A stretch of DNA of 42,988 bases from Deltaproteobacteria bacterium (GCA_016937155.1 JAFGWM010000014.1:1-42988); one strand, 5' to 3'. Positions 18,407 through 27,483 are shown, numbered from the stretch's first letter. A program made the numbers and translations. The notes: generated from the letters alone by a model not told the origin.

Positions 18407-18832
18407 TCAACTTTCCTTGGGCTCTTCTTCAGTAATACCTATAAATTCAGTAGATTGACACCTTTTAGCTCTAAGAGGAATATGCCCTGTCTGAGATATA
18501 ATTTCTCTTAGTTCTTTGATACCGAATGGCTTTGGAAGATACCATACATAACTTCTTTTAAGAATTACATCCAACTTACCAGTGAAATCATATGCACTGA
18601 TGAAAATTACCTTCTGTTGTGGAATCAACTCAGATAATCTCTCATAGACCTGAATACCATTTAATCCCGGCATTAGTATGTCAAGAAATACCAGATCAGG
18701 CCTGAAATTTTCAATATCATTCAGAAACAGTTCACCACTCCTGTAAACTCTTACAACATAGCCATCACGTTCAAGAGTTTTTTTCATAAGACGCAGTATA
18801 AAAGTTTCATCATCGATTACAGAAATATTCAT
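18407..18832 (-). CDS. Orphan single-domain response regulator
   Basis: The 141-residue product is a receiver domain with Asp7/Asp8 (VIDDETF), phosphoacceptor Asp51 (LVFLDILMPGLNG), Ser in IFISAYD, and the Lys-Pro of YLPKPF, plus a short charged tail (ITEEEPKES). No output domain and no adjacent kinase. It is monocistronic, with its own promoter-like sequence (18865-18892) and AAGG before the ATG. The tail is too short to bind DNA, so it must act through protein contacts or as a phosphate relay. Confidence 0.88.
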   Translation of the reverse strand: MNISVIDDETFILRLMKKTLERDGYVVRVYRSGELFLNDIENFRPDLVFLDILMPGLNGIQVYERLSELIPQQKVIFISAYDFTGKLDVILKRSYVWYLPKPFGIKELREIISQTGHIPLRAKRCQSTEFIGITEEEPKES

Positions 18833-18864
18833 GATATGTTACCTTACAAAAAAATCACCGTTAT

Positions 18865-18892
18865 ATTATGACTGAATTTAGCGCAATGTAAA
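18865..18892 (-). promoter_or_regulatory. Predicted sigma-70 promoter for the orphan receiver gene
   Basis: Read on the minus strand, TTTACA (18887-18892) is followed by 16 bases and CATAAT (18865-18870), each one mismatch from consensus. It lies 33 bases upstream of the ATG at 18832, in otherwise non-coding DNA. Confidence 0.5.
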
Positions 18893-19014
18893 GATAATGT
18901 TCTTGATAAAAACTGATTTTATAAAAATTCATTATCAGATCAGAGTGTTTATGGAAAATTTTTCTTATTGTGCAGTATTTAAAACCGGAATTTTAAGGCA
19001 GGAATTTGATGTTT

Positions 19015-19575
19015 TTAATGTCTGCTTGCAAAGGAGGATTTATTTCTTTTTGACATCCTGACAGTTCGTCTCTTGTTTCTTTTTATTTGTCGCCTGGAAG
19101 CCACAGCATTACTCTTGTTTTTCCGTAGGGCTTTCTTTGCGGTGGCGGTTCTTGCTTTTCTCTTCAAATTAATACTTCGTTTTAATTTTACTTCTTTTAC
19201 CGAATTACTTTTTCTTGATAAAGCAACTGTCATCTTTTTCTCAGATTCCAAAGGCATCACACGGATTTTTTCCTTCTGGGACTCATCATTGAATTCATTA
19301 AGTGGAACATGTCTTTTCCTTGTAATAGTCAGAGCTTTCTTGGCAACAAAAGCCCTGCTTTTTTCTTCCAGTTCATCCAGACGGCTCAGTAAATCCCTTG
19401 TGTCCTCCCGCATACTTACATTACCTCTGTTGCGTTCAGTTCTGCGACCACTGAAATATCCGGCCATGAATGCAAGAACTGTAGCCATAACAAGGCCAAA
19501 TGCCAGGATCATTATCTGTTTTGAGTTCAGGGAGATTTCAGTTTTTTCTTCCAGTCTCTCAAGATTCCTGTTCAT
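19015..19575 (-). CDS. Single-TM protein with extremely basic tail, cotranscribed with argS
   Basis: The 186-residue product starts one base after the argS stop, with AGGAGGT upstream inside argS. Residues 19-43 form one hydrophobic segment (IMILAFGLVMATVLAFMAGY) followed at once by GRRTERNR. The C-terminal 90 residues are dominated by Lys, Arg, Ala and Ser (KRKARTATAKKALRKNKS, RRQIKRNKRRTVRMSKRNK), similar in composition to histone-H1-like tails. The positive charges directly after the TM suggest that the tail is cytoplasmic. Some deltaproteobacteria carry a SPOR-domain membrane protein next to argS, but no SPOR motif is visible here. Function unknown; nucleic-acid or ribosome tethering is only a guess. 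Confidence 0.75.
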   Translation of the reverse strand: MNRNLERLEEKTEISLNSKQIMILAFGLVMATVLAFMAGYFSGRRTERNRGNVSMREDTRDLLSRLDELEEKSRAFVAKKALTITRKRHVPLNEFNDESQKEKIRVMPLESEKKMTVALSRKSNSVKEVKLKRSINLKRKARTATAKKALRKNKSNAVASRRQIKRNKRRTVRMSKRNKSSFASRH

Positions 19576-19576
19576 T

Positions 19577-21331
19577 TTACACCTCCTGTGCTGATGTCAT
19601 GTATTGAGGGGACGATAATCCCAGAAGATTCAGTGCGTTACCTGTTACTACCTTAAAACATTCAATCCAGGCCAGTCTTGCCAGTGTTTTTTCATTATCC
19701 CAGGTTAATTCCCATCCCATGGACTGCTGAGTAGGTTTCGGCAAAACAGGGTCATCCTTGTAACGAGTATAGTAACTATTAAACATCCTACTTATTTCAA
19801 TCAGAAAATTTGCTATTTTATGCGGGCTTCTGGTATTTGCGGCATCCCACACAACCTGAGGAAACATCATCATGCTTTTGGTGATTTCCAGTTCATCATC
19901 AAGAGTTAATCTACCAAGTATCCCGGAGTCAACTTCTGTAAAATCCTTTTCGTATAATTCGTGAGCCTTAGCCAGGATTGAACATGCTCTTGCATGTCCG
20001 TACTGAGCATATTTTGCCGGATTTTCACGTGGATCCTCTGAGAGTGCCTGAGAGAGATCAAAATCAAGAGCAACATCATGACTTTTAGCAACGAAATACC
20101 ATCTTGTAACATCAGAGCCAATCTCACTTATAAGCTCATCAAGAGTTACAAAGTTTCCACTTCTTTTACCCATTGCAAGTTTCTCGTCGCCCTTTACAAG
20201 ACTGACAAACTGAACAAGAAGAACCTCGAGATCCGTTCCGCTATATCCCATGGCTTCAAGAGAAGCCCTCATCCTGGGAATATATCCATGATGATCAGCC
20301 CCCCACAAATCTATAAGATGATCATGACCTCTTCTGAATTTATCCAGATGATATGCAATGTCAGCAGCAAAATATGTAGGCTCTCCATTACTTCTGATTA
20401 AGACCCTATCCTTTTCATCTCCAAACTCAGTGCTCTTAAAAAATACAGCGCCTTCGGATTCATATAAAAATCCTTTATTTTCTAGAATTTCTCTCGCACT
20501 TTCCAGAGCACCTTTTTTGTGAAGCTCTTTCTCTGAATAATAAACATCAAAGGTAATATCAAGATCTTTAAGGGTTTTCTTGATTCCAGTCAAAGCACTT
20601 TCAATTGCAAACTCTTTAAATACATCCTCGTTATATCCGGTGGAAAACTCTGCGCCGCGTTCATTGAAAAAATCATTTGCGATACTGTAAACATATTCCC
20701 CATGATAACCATCTTCCGGAAATTCTATGGTTTCAACTGAAGAGTCAATTTTATTAAGTATTTCCAGATATCTTGCATAAACGGATTTTGCAAGATTATC
20801 AACCTGGCGGCCAGCATCATTCAGGTAATATTCACTTGTAACACTGTAACCGGCAAATCTTAATATCCTTGCCACGCTGTCACCTACAGCGGCTCCACGT
20901 CCGTGACCAACATGCATTGGACCGGTGGGATTAGCACTTACAAATTCAAGATTAATTTTTCCGGGTTTTTCTTCATGCTTCCCCCAGGATTTTTTTGAGG
21001 CAAGAATTCTTTGAATTCCTTCATAAAGCTGCTCGGTACTTAATTTAAAATTTATAAATCCTGGGCCTGCAATAGAAACTTCTGAGAAAACTCTGCTTCC
21101 TTTTGCATTCAAACCGGAAACTATCAGAGAAGCCAGTTCTCTTGGATTCTTCTTTAGCTTTTTTGAAAAAGCCATTGCAAAATTTGTCGAAAGATCACCA
21201 TGCTCTTTAATTTTGGGTGGTGAAAGAATTATATCTTTTTCGGAGACAGTCACTTCGAGATCATTGTCAGTAACTATATTTCCAATAACTTCCAGAATTT
21301 CATTTTTAAGCAGTTCGATGCAGTGAATCAT
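19577..21331 (-). CDS. argS: Arginyl-tRNA synthetase
   Basis: This 584-residue class I synthetase charges tRNA-Arg. The N-terminal ArgRS additional domain (1-95, KEHGDLSTNFAMAFSKKLKK) is followed by the HIGH-type motif HVGHGRG in NPTGPMHVGHGRGAAVGDS, and ADIAYHLDKFRRGHDHLIDL marks the catalytic core. The second signature is MGKRSGN with Met387, a usual variant of KMSKS in ArgRS. The C-terminal anticodon-binding helical domain ends at LGLSSP. Length is normal. GAGG lies upstream of the ATG, and a promoter with an overlapping palindrome is at 21354-21382. It is probably a two-gene operon with the basic membrane protein that follows. Confidence 0.97.
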   Translation of the reverse strand: MIHCIELLKNEILEVIGNIVTDNDLEVTVSEKDIILSPPKIKEHGDLSTNFAMAFSKKLKKNPRELASLIVSGLNAKGSRVFSEVSIAGPGFINFKLSTEQLYEGIQRILASKKSWGKHEEKPGKINLEFVSANPTGPMHVGHGRGAAVGDSVARILRFAGYSVTSEYYLNDAGRQVDNLAKSVYARYLEILNKIDSSVETIEFPEDGYHGEYVYSIANDFFNERGAEFSTGYNEDVFKEFAIESALTGIKKTLKDLDITFDVYYSEKELHKKGALESAREILENKGFLYESEGAVFFKSTEFGDEKDRVLIRSNGEPTYFAADIAYHLDKFRRGHDHLIDLWGADHHGYIPRMRASLEAMGYSGTDLEVLLVQFVSLVKGDEKLAMGKRSGNFVTLDELISEIGSDVTRWYFVAKSHDVALDFDLSQALSEDPRENPAKYAQYGHARACSILAKAHELYEKDFTEVDSGILGRLTLDDELEITKSMMMFPQVVWDAANTRSPHKIANFLIEISRMFNSYYTRYKDDPVLPKPTQQSMGWELTWDNEKTLARLAWIECFKVVTGNALNLLGLSSPQYMTSAQEV

Positions 21332-21353
21332 ATTACTCTACCTCACATATGGA

Positions 21354-21382
21354 ACATTATCCTACATGTAGGACAATGTCAA
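21354..21382 (-). promoter_or_regulatory. argS promoter with a palindromic operator-like site in its spacer
   Basis: On the minus strand, TTGACA (21377-21382) is followed by a -10-like GATAAT (21356-21361, 15-base spacer) or TAATGT (21354-21359, 17-base spacer). The whole spacer is an inverted repeat: a perfect 14-bp core TCCTACATGTAGGA (21360-21373), extended on both sides to 26 bp (21354-21379) with one mismatched pair. A protein bound there would cover the promoter, 23 bases upstream of the argS ATG. The half-sites TATCC/TGTCC separated by 8 bases resemble HipB-type operators, but no such regulator is in the window. Confidence 0.55.
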
Positions 21383-21425
21383 CTTTTGTATCCATTTGTA
21401 TTCTTTTTAGAGCATTTTTCGGCGA

Positions 21426-21992
21426 CTATGGGAGATAATTAATTGAAATAGAAGAGAAATTATTTGAGTCGGTTCCAGTATAGGACATTTCACTCCCGTC
21501 AAGAGTAATAGACTCAAAAGCATATGGTCCCTGACCATTATTTTCAGTAAATTCAAACCATACTTCATATACTCCAGGTAAAATATTGCTTCCTGTGTAA
21601 TCCTTAAGATCCCAGGTAAGATTAATTGTACCATGTCCCGTTCTGGTTGCGGATGTCACAGCATCTGCATCAGTGGAATCATAATCGCCCTTCCACCTGA
21701 ATAGGTAATAATCGTAATGGTAACCATACAATTTTATGGTTTTGATATAACTTCCATCTTCTTTCAAAAGCCAAACTGCTGCACAGTTTCTCGGAGCATA
21801 CTGACCATTATTTGAAACCGTTGTGAAACTTATCTGAAGTTCACCCATAAGTCCTGAGGAATTATTTGTATTGGAAGAATTGTTTTCTGTTATGTTATTG
21901 CTATTATTATTTAAGGTGGAATTATTTGTGTCATCACCATCATTACATCCCACAATCAGAATAGTCAGAAGAAGCAATACAAATCTATACAT
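21426..21992 (-). CDS. DUF2271-type lipoprotein
   Basis: The start is placed at the ATG at 21992, which has GGAGG five bases upstream; the ATG at 22004 lacks this. The 188-residue product starts MYRFVLLLLTILIVGC (lipid Cys16), continues with an Asn/Thr/Ser-rich linker (17-45), then a folded domain. That domain has DUF2271 features: CAAVWLLKEDGSYIKTIKLY, DAVTSATRTGHGTINLTWDL and LPGVYEVWFEFTENNGQGPY. DUF2271 domains have a beta-sandwich look (FlgD-Ig-like) and are sometimes near redox/iron-uptake genes. Location is likely periplasmic face or cell surface; function unknown. It stands alone, between argS and the TIGR04551 gene. Confidence 0.8.
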   Translation of the reverse strand: MYRFVLLLLTILIVGCNDGDDTNNSTLNNNSNNITENNSSNTNNSSGLMGELQISFTTVSNNGQYAPRNCAAVWLLKEDGSYIKTIKLYGYHYDYYLFRWKGDYDSTDADAVTSATRTGHGTINLTWDLKDYTGSNILPGVYEVWFEFTENNGQGPYAFESITLDGSEMSYTGTDSNNFSSISINYLP

Positions 21993-22101
21993 GTGCACCT
22001 CCATGCAAACATTCCAGCGTTTTATATACCTTCTTTTATGACTTTTTCAACAATTTTATGGAATGACGACTCTATAATTCAAGTGGATTTCAGAAAAGTT
22101 A

Positions 22102-23901
22102 TCAGTACTTCAGTATTATACGCCCTTGAAAAGTGTGGGCAGTATTAGCATCGGCGGCATATGCATCATATATTGAACTTGGTCTTTCCATAGCGTCAAG
22201 TGGGTAGAAGAAGCCATAACCAAGACCAATTATAAACTTTCCATCTTCAGAGGTATAACTTACATCCGCATTTACTTCAGCACCATACATGAAATCATTT
22301 CCGGGAGTGGCAACTTTTTCATTTGCAAAAGGCAACAGTAAAGTTGCTTTAAAACGCCATCTGTTAGCCTTATAAACCATGTCTAACTTGGCATAAGTAC
22401 TGTTATATACCGTTCCCATTAATTCCCTGAAGAAGATCATGCCAACATGATATGATGGATGAAACAGAAATAATGTGTTTGTTGAGTCTTTGCCGTCAAC
22501 AGGAAACGGTGAAAGATACTGAAAATTGGTGGTTCCTTTTTTTGCAATATTCTCATACTGATCATCTCCACTCGCATATCCAGCTTCAAAGCAGAAATTG
22601 AAATCAGTGGACCACTTATAATTCACCCTGAAAACACCACCAAGACTTAAAAATTTAAGGTCATCGCCAGTTCTTGCCATGGTTGTACCATTGTCAAGGG
22701 TCACATCACTAAGATTTGAAATCCATCCGTACTTACCTGCAAGTTCCATCTGTAGTGTCAAGTTACCTTTTCTGAACTCAAACCACACATCAGGAATAGC
22801 CAGAAAAGATTCTCTTGGTTTGAGCAGATCAGCTAACTGAGTCATATCATTCGAGGTGTATGTAAGATTATCATCACCTGAGAGAACGTTTCCGAGAGCA
22901 TATTTCTGCTGCCTGAGCGTAACCCTCATTCCCATATCTACTACGGACTTTCCAGCTCCCAGCATAGTCTTTCTTTCATCTTTTGAATATTTTCTGAGAA
23001 TGAAAAAAGTCCACTGAGTTGCGTCATCAAAATCACCAAGATCATACGGCTGCCCTTCAAGCTGCCATGGATAAATAATTTGACTTGTTAGTCCCTGACT
23101 GGCGAAATCCCAACTTGCCCCTATTTTCAGTTTCCATGAAGGAATCTCAGTTGTAATTCCCACTCTGTCAACACTATCACCATAATCAGCATCAATTCCT
23201 GAACCGTCATTATGAATCATACCCAGACCAAAATGATCAGGTGTCCGCCCGAAAACAAGATCGAAAAGTTTCAGATTTACTTTACCATAAAGATTCTTGA
23301 AACGTATAACATCCCAGGTGCTTGTTGTTCCGACTTCTGTTACATTCTGAGTCCCGGTAATACCGCCATAAGCGATATATGGAGAAGTTCCATAACTGTA
23401 TGTCTGCCCGGAAGGAGAAGAACCCAGAACATAATTGTCAAAAACATCTATAGTGGAGTGAATTGAAATAGTTGAAGTCGGTCTGATTGTTGGATTAATC
23501 CTGAATCTCATATTAGTACTGCCGATCGTATGGCTACGGCAATGCTTTGGAGGATTTGTCCCTGAACACTCACTTTCATAAGCAATCAATGGGTTGGGGA
23601 AAGGACTTCCGATATTTGTATGGTTATGAAGTCCAAGATCCAGACGGTAGAAATAATCGGATCTTAATCTCATATAGCCATCAATGGAAAACATCTGAAA
23701 TGATGGAGGTTTTTGAAGATAGTCATCATTGTCAGTATTCTGATTAGCATTTTTTTCAGCATCATCAGCCTTTTTAAGGACCATCTCTTTTTCGTCTTTT
23801 GGACCACCCTTACCCATTTGAGGTCCCATGCCCATTTGAGCCTGAGCATGATTTATAAAAACCAGTGAAAGCAGAACAACTGCACAGATAGAATATTTCA
23901 T
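22102..23901 (-). CDS. TIGR04551-family outer-membrane porin-like protein
   Basis: The start is placed at the ATG at 23901 with GGGAG six bases upstream, giving MKYSICAVVLLSLVFINHAQA as a cleavable signal peptide (599 residues). A Met/Gly- then Lys/Asp/Asn-rich stretch (22-65) leads to a beta-rich body with alternating hydrophobic/aromatic strands, e.g. IDGYMRLRSDYFYRLDLGL, KNLYGKVNLKLFDLVFGRTP and RWRFKATLLLPFAN. It ends in an aromatic-containing strand (FQGRIILKY). The pattern and length match the TIGR04551 family known from Myxococcota-type bacteria, an uncharacterised presumed outer-membrane beta-barrel. It is monocistronic. Confidence 0.8.
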   Translation of the reverse strand: MKYSICAVVLLSLVFINHAQAQMGMGPQMGKGGPKDEKEMVLKKADDAEKNANQNTDNDDYLQKPPSFQMFSIDGYMRLRSDYFYRLDLGLHNHTNIGSPFPNPLIAYESECSGTNPPKHCRSHTIGSTNMRFRINPTIRPTSTISIHSTIDVFDNYVLGSSPSGQTYSYGTSPYIAYGGITGTQNVTEVGTTSTWDVIRFKNLYGKVNLKLFDLVFGRTPDHFGLGMIHNDGSGIDADYGDSVDRVGITTEIPSWKLKIGASWDFASQGLTSQIIYPWQLEGQPYDLGDFDDATQWTFFILRKYSKDERKTMLGAGKSVVDMGMRVTLRQQKYALGNVLSGDDNLTYTSNDMTQLADLLKPRESFLAIPDVWFEFRKGNLTLQMELAGKYGWISNLSDVTLDNGTTMARTGDDLKFLSLGGVFRVNYKWSTDFNFCFEAGYASGDDQYENIAKKGTTNFQYLSPFPVDGKDSTNTLFLFHPSYHVGMIFFRELMGTVYNSTYAKLDMVYKANRWRFKATLLLPFANEKVATPGNDFMYGAEVNADVSYTSEDGKFIIGLGYGFFYPLDAMERPSSIYDAYAADANTAHTFQGRIILKY

Positions 23902-24212
23902 CAAAAACTCCCTGTCCTCCCTGTCGAGAGATGACAAAACTGGAACCGGGATAATTAAATTTTATTCCCGGAGCAGAGCCAATATATTGTCATTACGGGT
24001 TAATGGTCAAGGTTTTTAACCATTTGAATCCAAAAATGTTCTGTATTAACCCAAAATTCCGTTTATTTATCTTTTGATGGTACAGTTTGTCACAGGAAGA
24101 TAATGATTTTATTTACAAATACTAAATATACAAAAAGAGCACTTATTGCTTATATTGCCCCTGCATCAACTCAAAACTTTGAAATTTATAAAGTATACAT
24201 ATTTAAAAAAAA
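23902..24212. other. Intergenic stretch between glnS and the TIGR04551 gene
   Basis: These 311 AT-rich bases have no gene. A small inverted repeat AATGGT...ACCATT lies at 24002-24024, but no T run follows in the direction of glnS transcription, so it is not a typical terminator. Promoter elements for the downstream minus-strand gene must lie here; none stands out clearly. Confidence 0.5.
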
Positions 24213-26330
24213 TCAGTTGACGTCGGCACCGGGGAAAGCTCCCTCAGGAGCCAGCATAACCTTTATTTCAGAACCAATTTCTGTCGCAAGAACCATACCT
24301 TCACTTAAACCAAACTTCATTTTTCTTGGTTTAAGGTTTGAAACCACAACAACTGATTTTCCTTCAAGGATGGATGGGTCAGGATAGCTTTTTTTAATGC
24401 CACTGAAAATCTGCCTGAGACGACCTTCTCCCAGATCAAGCTCAAACCGTACAAGTTTATCTGCATTTTCCACAGCCTCGGCCTTGACAACTCTCGCACA
24501 TTTAAGGGCTACTTTGCTAAAGTCATCAAAGGATATCTCAGAAACTGCTTCATCGCGTTTTTCTGTTTTCAATTCCGGCACTTTATTTACAACTGATTTT
24601 TCAGGCATTTTTGTTTTTGCAGCGTCAATTCTAGCCCAACTGTCTTTAAGGGTGACTGTTCTGTTGAATACAGGATTGCCATCAGCACTGTCAAAGGGAT
24701 CCACATAAAAATATCCCTTCCGCTCGAATTGCCACCTGCTACCCTTAACAGCACTTCCAAGATATGGCTCCACCACAGAGTTTTTAAGAACCACCAGACT
24801 GTCAGGATTAAGAAAATCCAGATAAGAACCATCTGTATCCATTGGATTTTCCACTGTAAACAGCCTGTCATAAAGTCTAATCTCCACTCGCTGTCCATGA
24901 GAAGCACTAACCCAGTGTGATGTACCTCTGACTTTTCTTCCATCGGGTGAGGTCCCGCCTTTTGACTCAGGATCCCATGTACATTCAAGATATTCAATAT
25001 TCCCATCCGGGCCTTTTATGACTTTTTCACATTTAATAAGACATGCATACCGAAGACGAATTTCACCACCAGGTTTCAGCCGGAAAAACTTTCTTGGAGC
25101 ATCTTCTCTGAAATCTTCCTTTTCAATAAATATTTCTTTGGTCAACGGAACTTTTCTTGTTCCCATTTCATGTTTTTCAGGGTGAAGCGGAGCATCAAAC
25201 CATATGACCTCATTGTCTGGAAAATTTGTAATGACAACTTTTAGAGGCTCCAGTACGCCCATCACTCTGGGAGCAGATTCATTTAGATCCGTTCTTATGG
25301 AATGCTCCAATAGCCCAATGTCAACTGTGGAATTACGCTTTGCAACTCCAATCCTTTCACAAAAATTCCAGATTGATTCAGATGTGTACCCTCTACGCCT
25401 CAAACCACTTATTGTCGGGAGTCGTGGATCGTTCCATCCCTTTACGAGCTTCCTCTCGACCAGCTCAAGAAGACGACGTTTACTCATCACCGTATAATTA
25501 AGGTTCAGTCTGGCAAATTCATACTGATGGGGCCTGTTTTCCGTTGTAACATTATCCAGAAACCAATCATACAAAGGACGATGATTTTCAAACTCAAGAG
25601 TACAAATTGAATGTGTAATTCCTTCAATACTATCCTCGAAACCATGTGCAAAATCATACATTGGGTAAATGCACCACTTATCACCAAGCCGGTAATGGTG
25701 TCTATGAAGAACCCGGTATATGATTGGATCCCTCAGATTCATATTGGGCGATTTCATATCAATTTTAGCCCTCAGAAGTCTTTCACCATCACCAAATTTT
25801 CCATCTTTCATCTGCTGAAACAATTCCAGATTTCTTTCAACAGTGTTGCTTCTGGATGGACTGTCCACACCGGGCCGGTTGTAATCACCCCTCATCTCTT
25901 TTAACTGTTCGGGACTTAAATCATCCACATAAGCAAGACCTTTGGTAATTAATTCCACCGCCCATATGTAGAACTGATCAAAGTAATCGGATGCATAAAA
26001 AACCCTGCCATCAAATTCTGCACCAAGCCATTTTATGTCCTCAAGAATTGAATCAACATATTCCTCATCTTCAGTAATTGGGTTTGTGTCATCAAAACGA
26101 ACATTAAAAGTACCACCATAGTCCCTTGCCAAACCATAATTTAAAACAATGCTCTTTGCGTGACCTATATGAAGATAGCCGTTTGGCTCAGGTGGAAATC
26201 TGGTTGCAACCCTTCCTCCGTTTATGCCGGATTCAATATCCCCATCGATAATTTCCCGAATAAAATTATTAGCAGCAGATGGACTAGAACCATCATCCTG
26301 AGAGTAGCATATATTTGTAATTCTCATCAT
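24213..26330 (-). CDS. glnS: Glutaminyl-tRNA synthetase fused to a Trbp111/EMAPII-type tRNA-binding domain
   Basis: The 705-residue product has AGGAG nine bases upstream of the ATG at 26330. Residues 20-580 form a full class Ic GlnRS: FPPEPNGYLHIGHAKS with HIGH at 54-57, RFDDTNPITEDEEYVDSI, VMSKRRL at 281-287 as the KMSKS loop, and the beta-barrel anticodon-binding region. After a charged linker (about 575-600), residues 602-705 are an OB-fold tRNA-binding domain (FSKVALKCARVVKAEAVENA, RQIFSGIKKSYPD, VVVVSNLKPRKMKFGLSEGM, MLAPEG), the module seen as free Trbp111, at the C-terminus of MetRS, and in EMAPII/Arc1p. It should add non-specific tRNA affinity. GlnRS is usually about 550 residues without this domain. 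Confidence 0.95.
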   Translation of the reverse strand: MMRITNICYSQDDGSSPSAANNFIREIIDGDIESGINGGRVATRFPPEPNGYLHIGHAKSIVLNYGLARDYGGTFNVRFDDTNPITEDEEYVDSILEDIKWLGAEFDGRVFYASDYFDQFYIWAVELITKGLAYVDDLSPEQLKEMRGDYNRPGVDSPSRSNTVERNLELFQQMKDGKFGDGERLLRAKIDMKSPNMNLRDPIIYRVLHRHHYRLGDKWCIYPMYDFAHGFEDSIEGITHSICTLEFENHRPLYDWFLDNVTTENRPHQYEFARLNLNYTVMSKRRLLELVERKLVKGWNDPRLPTISGLRRRGYTSESIWNFCERIGVAKRNSTVDIGLLEHSIRTDLNESAPRVMGVLEPLKVVITNFPDNEVIWFDAPLHPEKHEMGTRKVPLTKEIFIEKEDFREDAPRKFFRLKPGGEIRLRYACLIKCEKVIKGPDGNIEYLECTWDPESKGGTSPDGRKVRGTSHWVSASHGQRVEIRLYDRLFTVENPMDTDGSYLDFLNPDSLVVLKNSVVEPYLGSAVKGSRWQFERKGYFYVDPFDSADGNPVFNRTVTLKDSWARIDAAKTKMPEKSVVNKVPELKTEKRDEAVSEISFDDFSKVALKCARVVKAEAVENADKLVRFELDLGEGRLRQIFSGIKKSYPDPSILEGKSVVVVSNLKPRKMKFGLSEGMVLATEIGSEIKVMLAPEGAFPGADVN

Positions 26331-26408
26331 CTCAAATATCTCCTGAGGAGGTGATTCTATTGAGAGATGCTAAACTGTCAATCCAAGTTTTCACTACTTC
26401 AGATACGC

Positions 26409-26864
26409 TTATGGGTTATGAGGTCTCCGAACAGGAACGCCGGCAGTTCTGAAATGCCTTACAGGACATCCATTTTGAGAATGATCCGTTTTATTCGCAG
26501 GCCCTCTGGAGTTGGGACAGGCATCATCTGCATCAGCTATTCCGTCCCCATCATTATCCAAATCTGGACAACCATCTTTGTCCATATATCCATCGAAGTC
26601 CTCTGGATCATCAGGACACTTATCATTGAGATCTGCAATTCCATCTCCGTCAGAATCAATTGTTGAGGCCGGAATATTTGTATTTCCCACCCCTGCCTGC
26701 TGTCTTGAAGCAGGAGATGTTTCCTCTTTTACGGGACCAGATGTTCCATTACACCCTGCACTGATTACTGTTATTGCTGCTACACCGATAATTTGCCATC
26801 TGAATGATTTCAAATCGGGATATGTTTTTGATTTATCGTTTTTTTTACCGGCAAATAATTTCAT
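26409..26864 (-). CDS. Lipoprotein with thrombospondin type-3-like calcium repeats
   Basis: The 151-residue product from the ATG at 26864 has a long polar N-terminus then a hydrophobic segment ending in ISAGC (lipid Cys near 39). After a Thr/Ser/Pro-rich linker come two calcium-loop repeats: DSDGDGIADLNDKCPDDPED and DNDGDGIADADDACPNSRG, with a related DKDGCP motif between them. It is like the TSP3 segments that precede OmpA domains in deltaproteobacteria, but here no OmpA domain follows; the protein ends soon after NGCPV. An ATG at 26891 is an alternative start; neither has a strong ribosome site. It is probably a cell-envelope protein. Confidence 0.75.
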   Translation of the reverse strand: MKLFAGKKNDKSKTYPDLKSFRWQIIGVAAITVISAGCNGTSGPVKEETSPASRQQAGVGNTNIPASTIDSDGDGIADLNDKCPDDPEDFDGYMDKDGCPDLDNDGDGIADADDACPNSRGPANKTDHSQNGCPVRHFRTAGVPVRRPHNP

Positions 26865-26967
26865 ATTATTATCTTCTGTTCCATATACCATGGTGAGCGG
26901 ATCAGTTTACTCTTTATAACACCAATTCTATCCTGGAATTCTTTTTTTTTCTTCCCGGAGTTGATAT

Positions 26968-27483
26968 GTGCAAAAAAATGCATATACAATCAGAATGTCA
27001 GTTCATTCTTCTGTTTATCTTTCAAGACTAGGCTATTTATCAATCATTATTACTTTTGTACTGATGTGTATCACCAGATTGTGGTACACCATGTTTCTAC
27101 TGTTTGCCATTGCGGTCCTGACCGTTTTGACTACAGGGAGAAACAGCTACTGTGGTTATGTTTGTCCATTGGGAAAGTTTCAGGATTATCTGGCAGATAC
27201 TGAAACTTCAAAATCCCGTAAATTAAAAAACTTTTCATTCAAATATATTTTTATAGCTATCTTCTGGGCTGCAGTCATTTATTCCACATTCACACCGATG
27301 AGTGATGATCGACTGCTGTGGGTATACATGCTAAGAATAATGCTTTCAGCTTTCGCTATCGCTATTGTAAGTCAACTTTTTTTAGGAAAAAGGTTTTTCT
27401 GCATCAACTTATGTCCATTGAGAATACCAATTCTATCTTCTATACTCAGAATTAAAAGACGCCTCTTAAAGACTAACAAGTAA
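26968..27483 (+). CDS. Short CcoG/NapH-like membrane 4Fe-4S protein
   Basis: The GTG start at 26968 is chosen because CCGGAG lies seven bases upstream; the ATG two bases earlier opens a different, short frame. The 171-residue product has about four TM segments (20-38, 42-58, 90-110, 118-138) and two cysteine motifs typical of the polyferredoxin membrane family: YCGYVCPLGKFQDYL and FFCINLCPLRIP. Family members (NapH, CcoG/FixG, RdxA) normally also carry C-terminal ferredoxin CxxCxxCxxxC clusters, which are absent here. It may hold a redox centre or metal at the membrane. It precedes the metal-dependent repressor gene by about 90 bp. Confidence 0.8.
   Translation: MQKNAYTIRMSVHSSVYLSRLGYLSIIITFVLMCITRLWYTMFLLFAIAVLTVLTTGRNSYCGYVCPLGKFQDYLADTETSKSRKLKNFSFKYIFIAIFWAAVIYSTFTPMSDDRLLWVYMLRIMLSAFAIAIVSQLFLGKRFFCINLCPLRIPILSSILRIKRRLLKTNK

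Noticed and set aside
24002-24024. Inverted repeat after glnS as a terminator
   Set aside because: Short stem and no T run in the direction of transcription.
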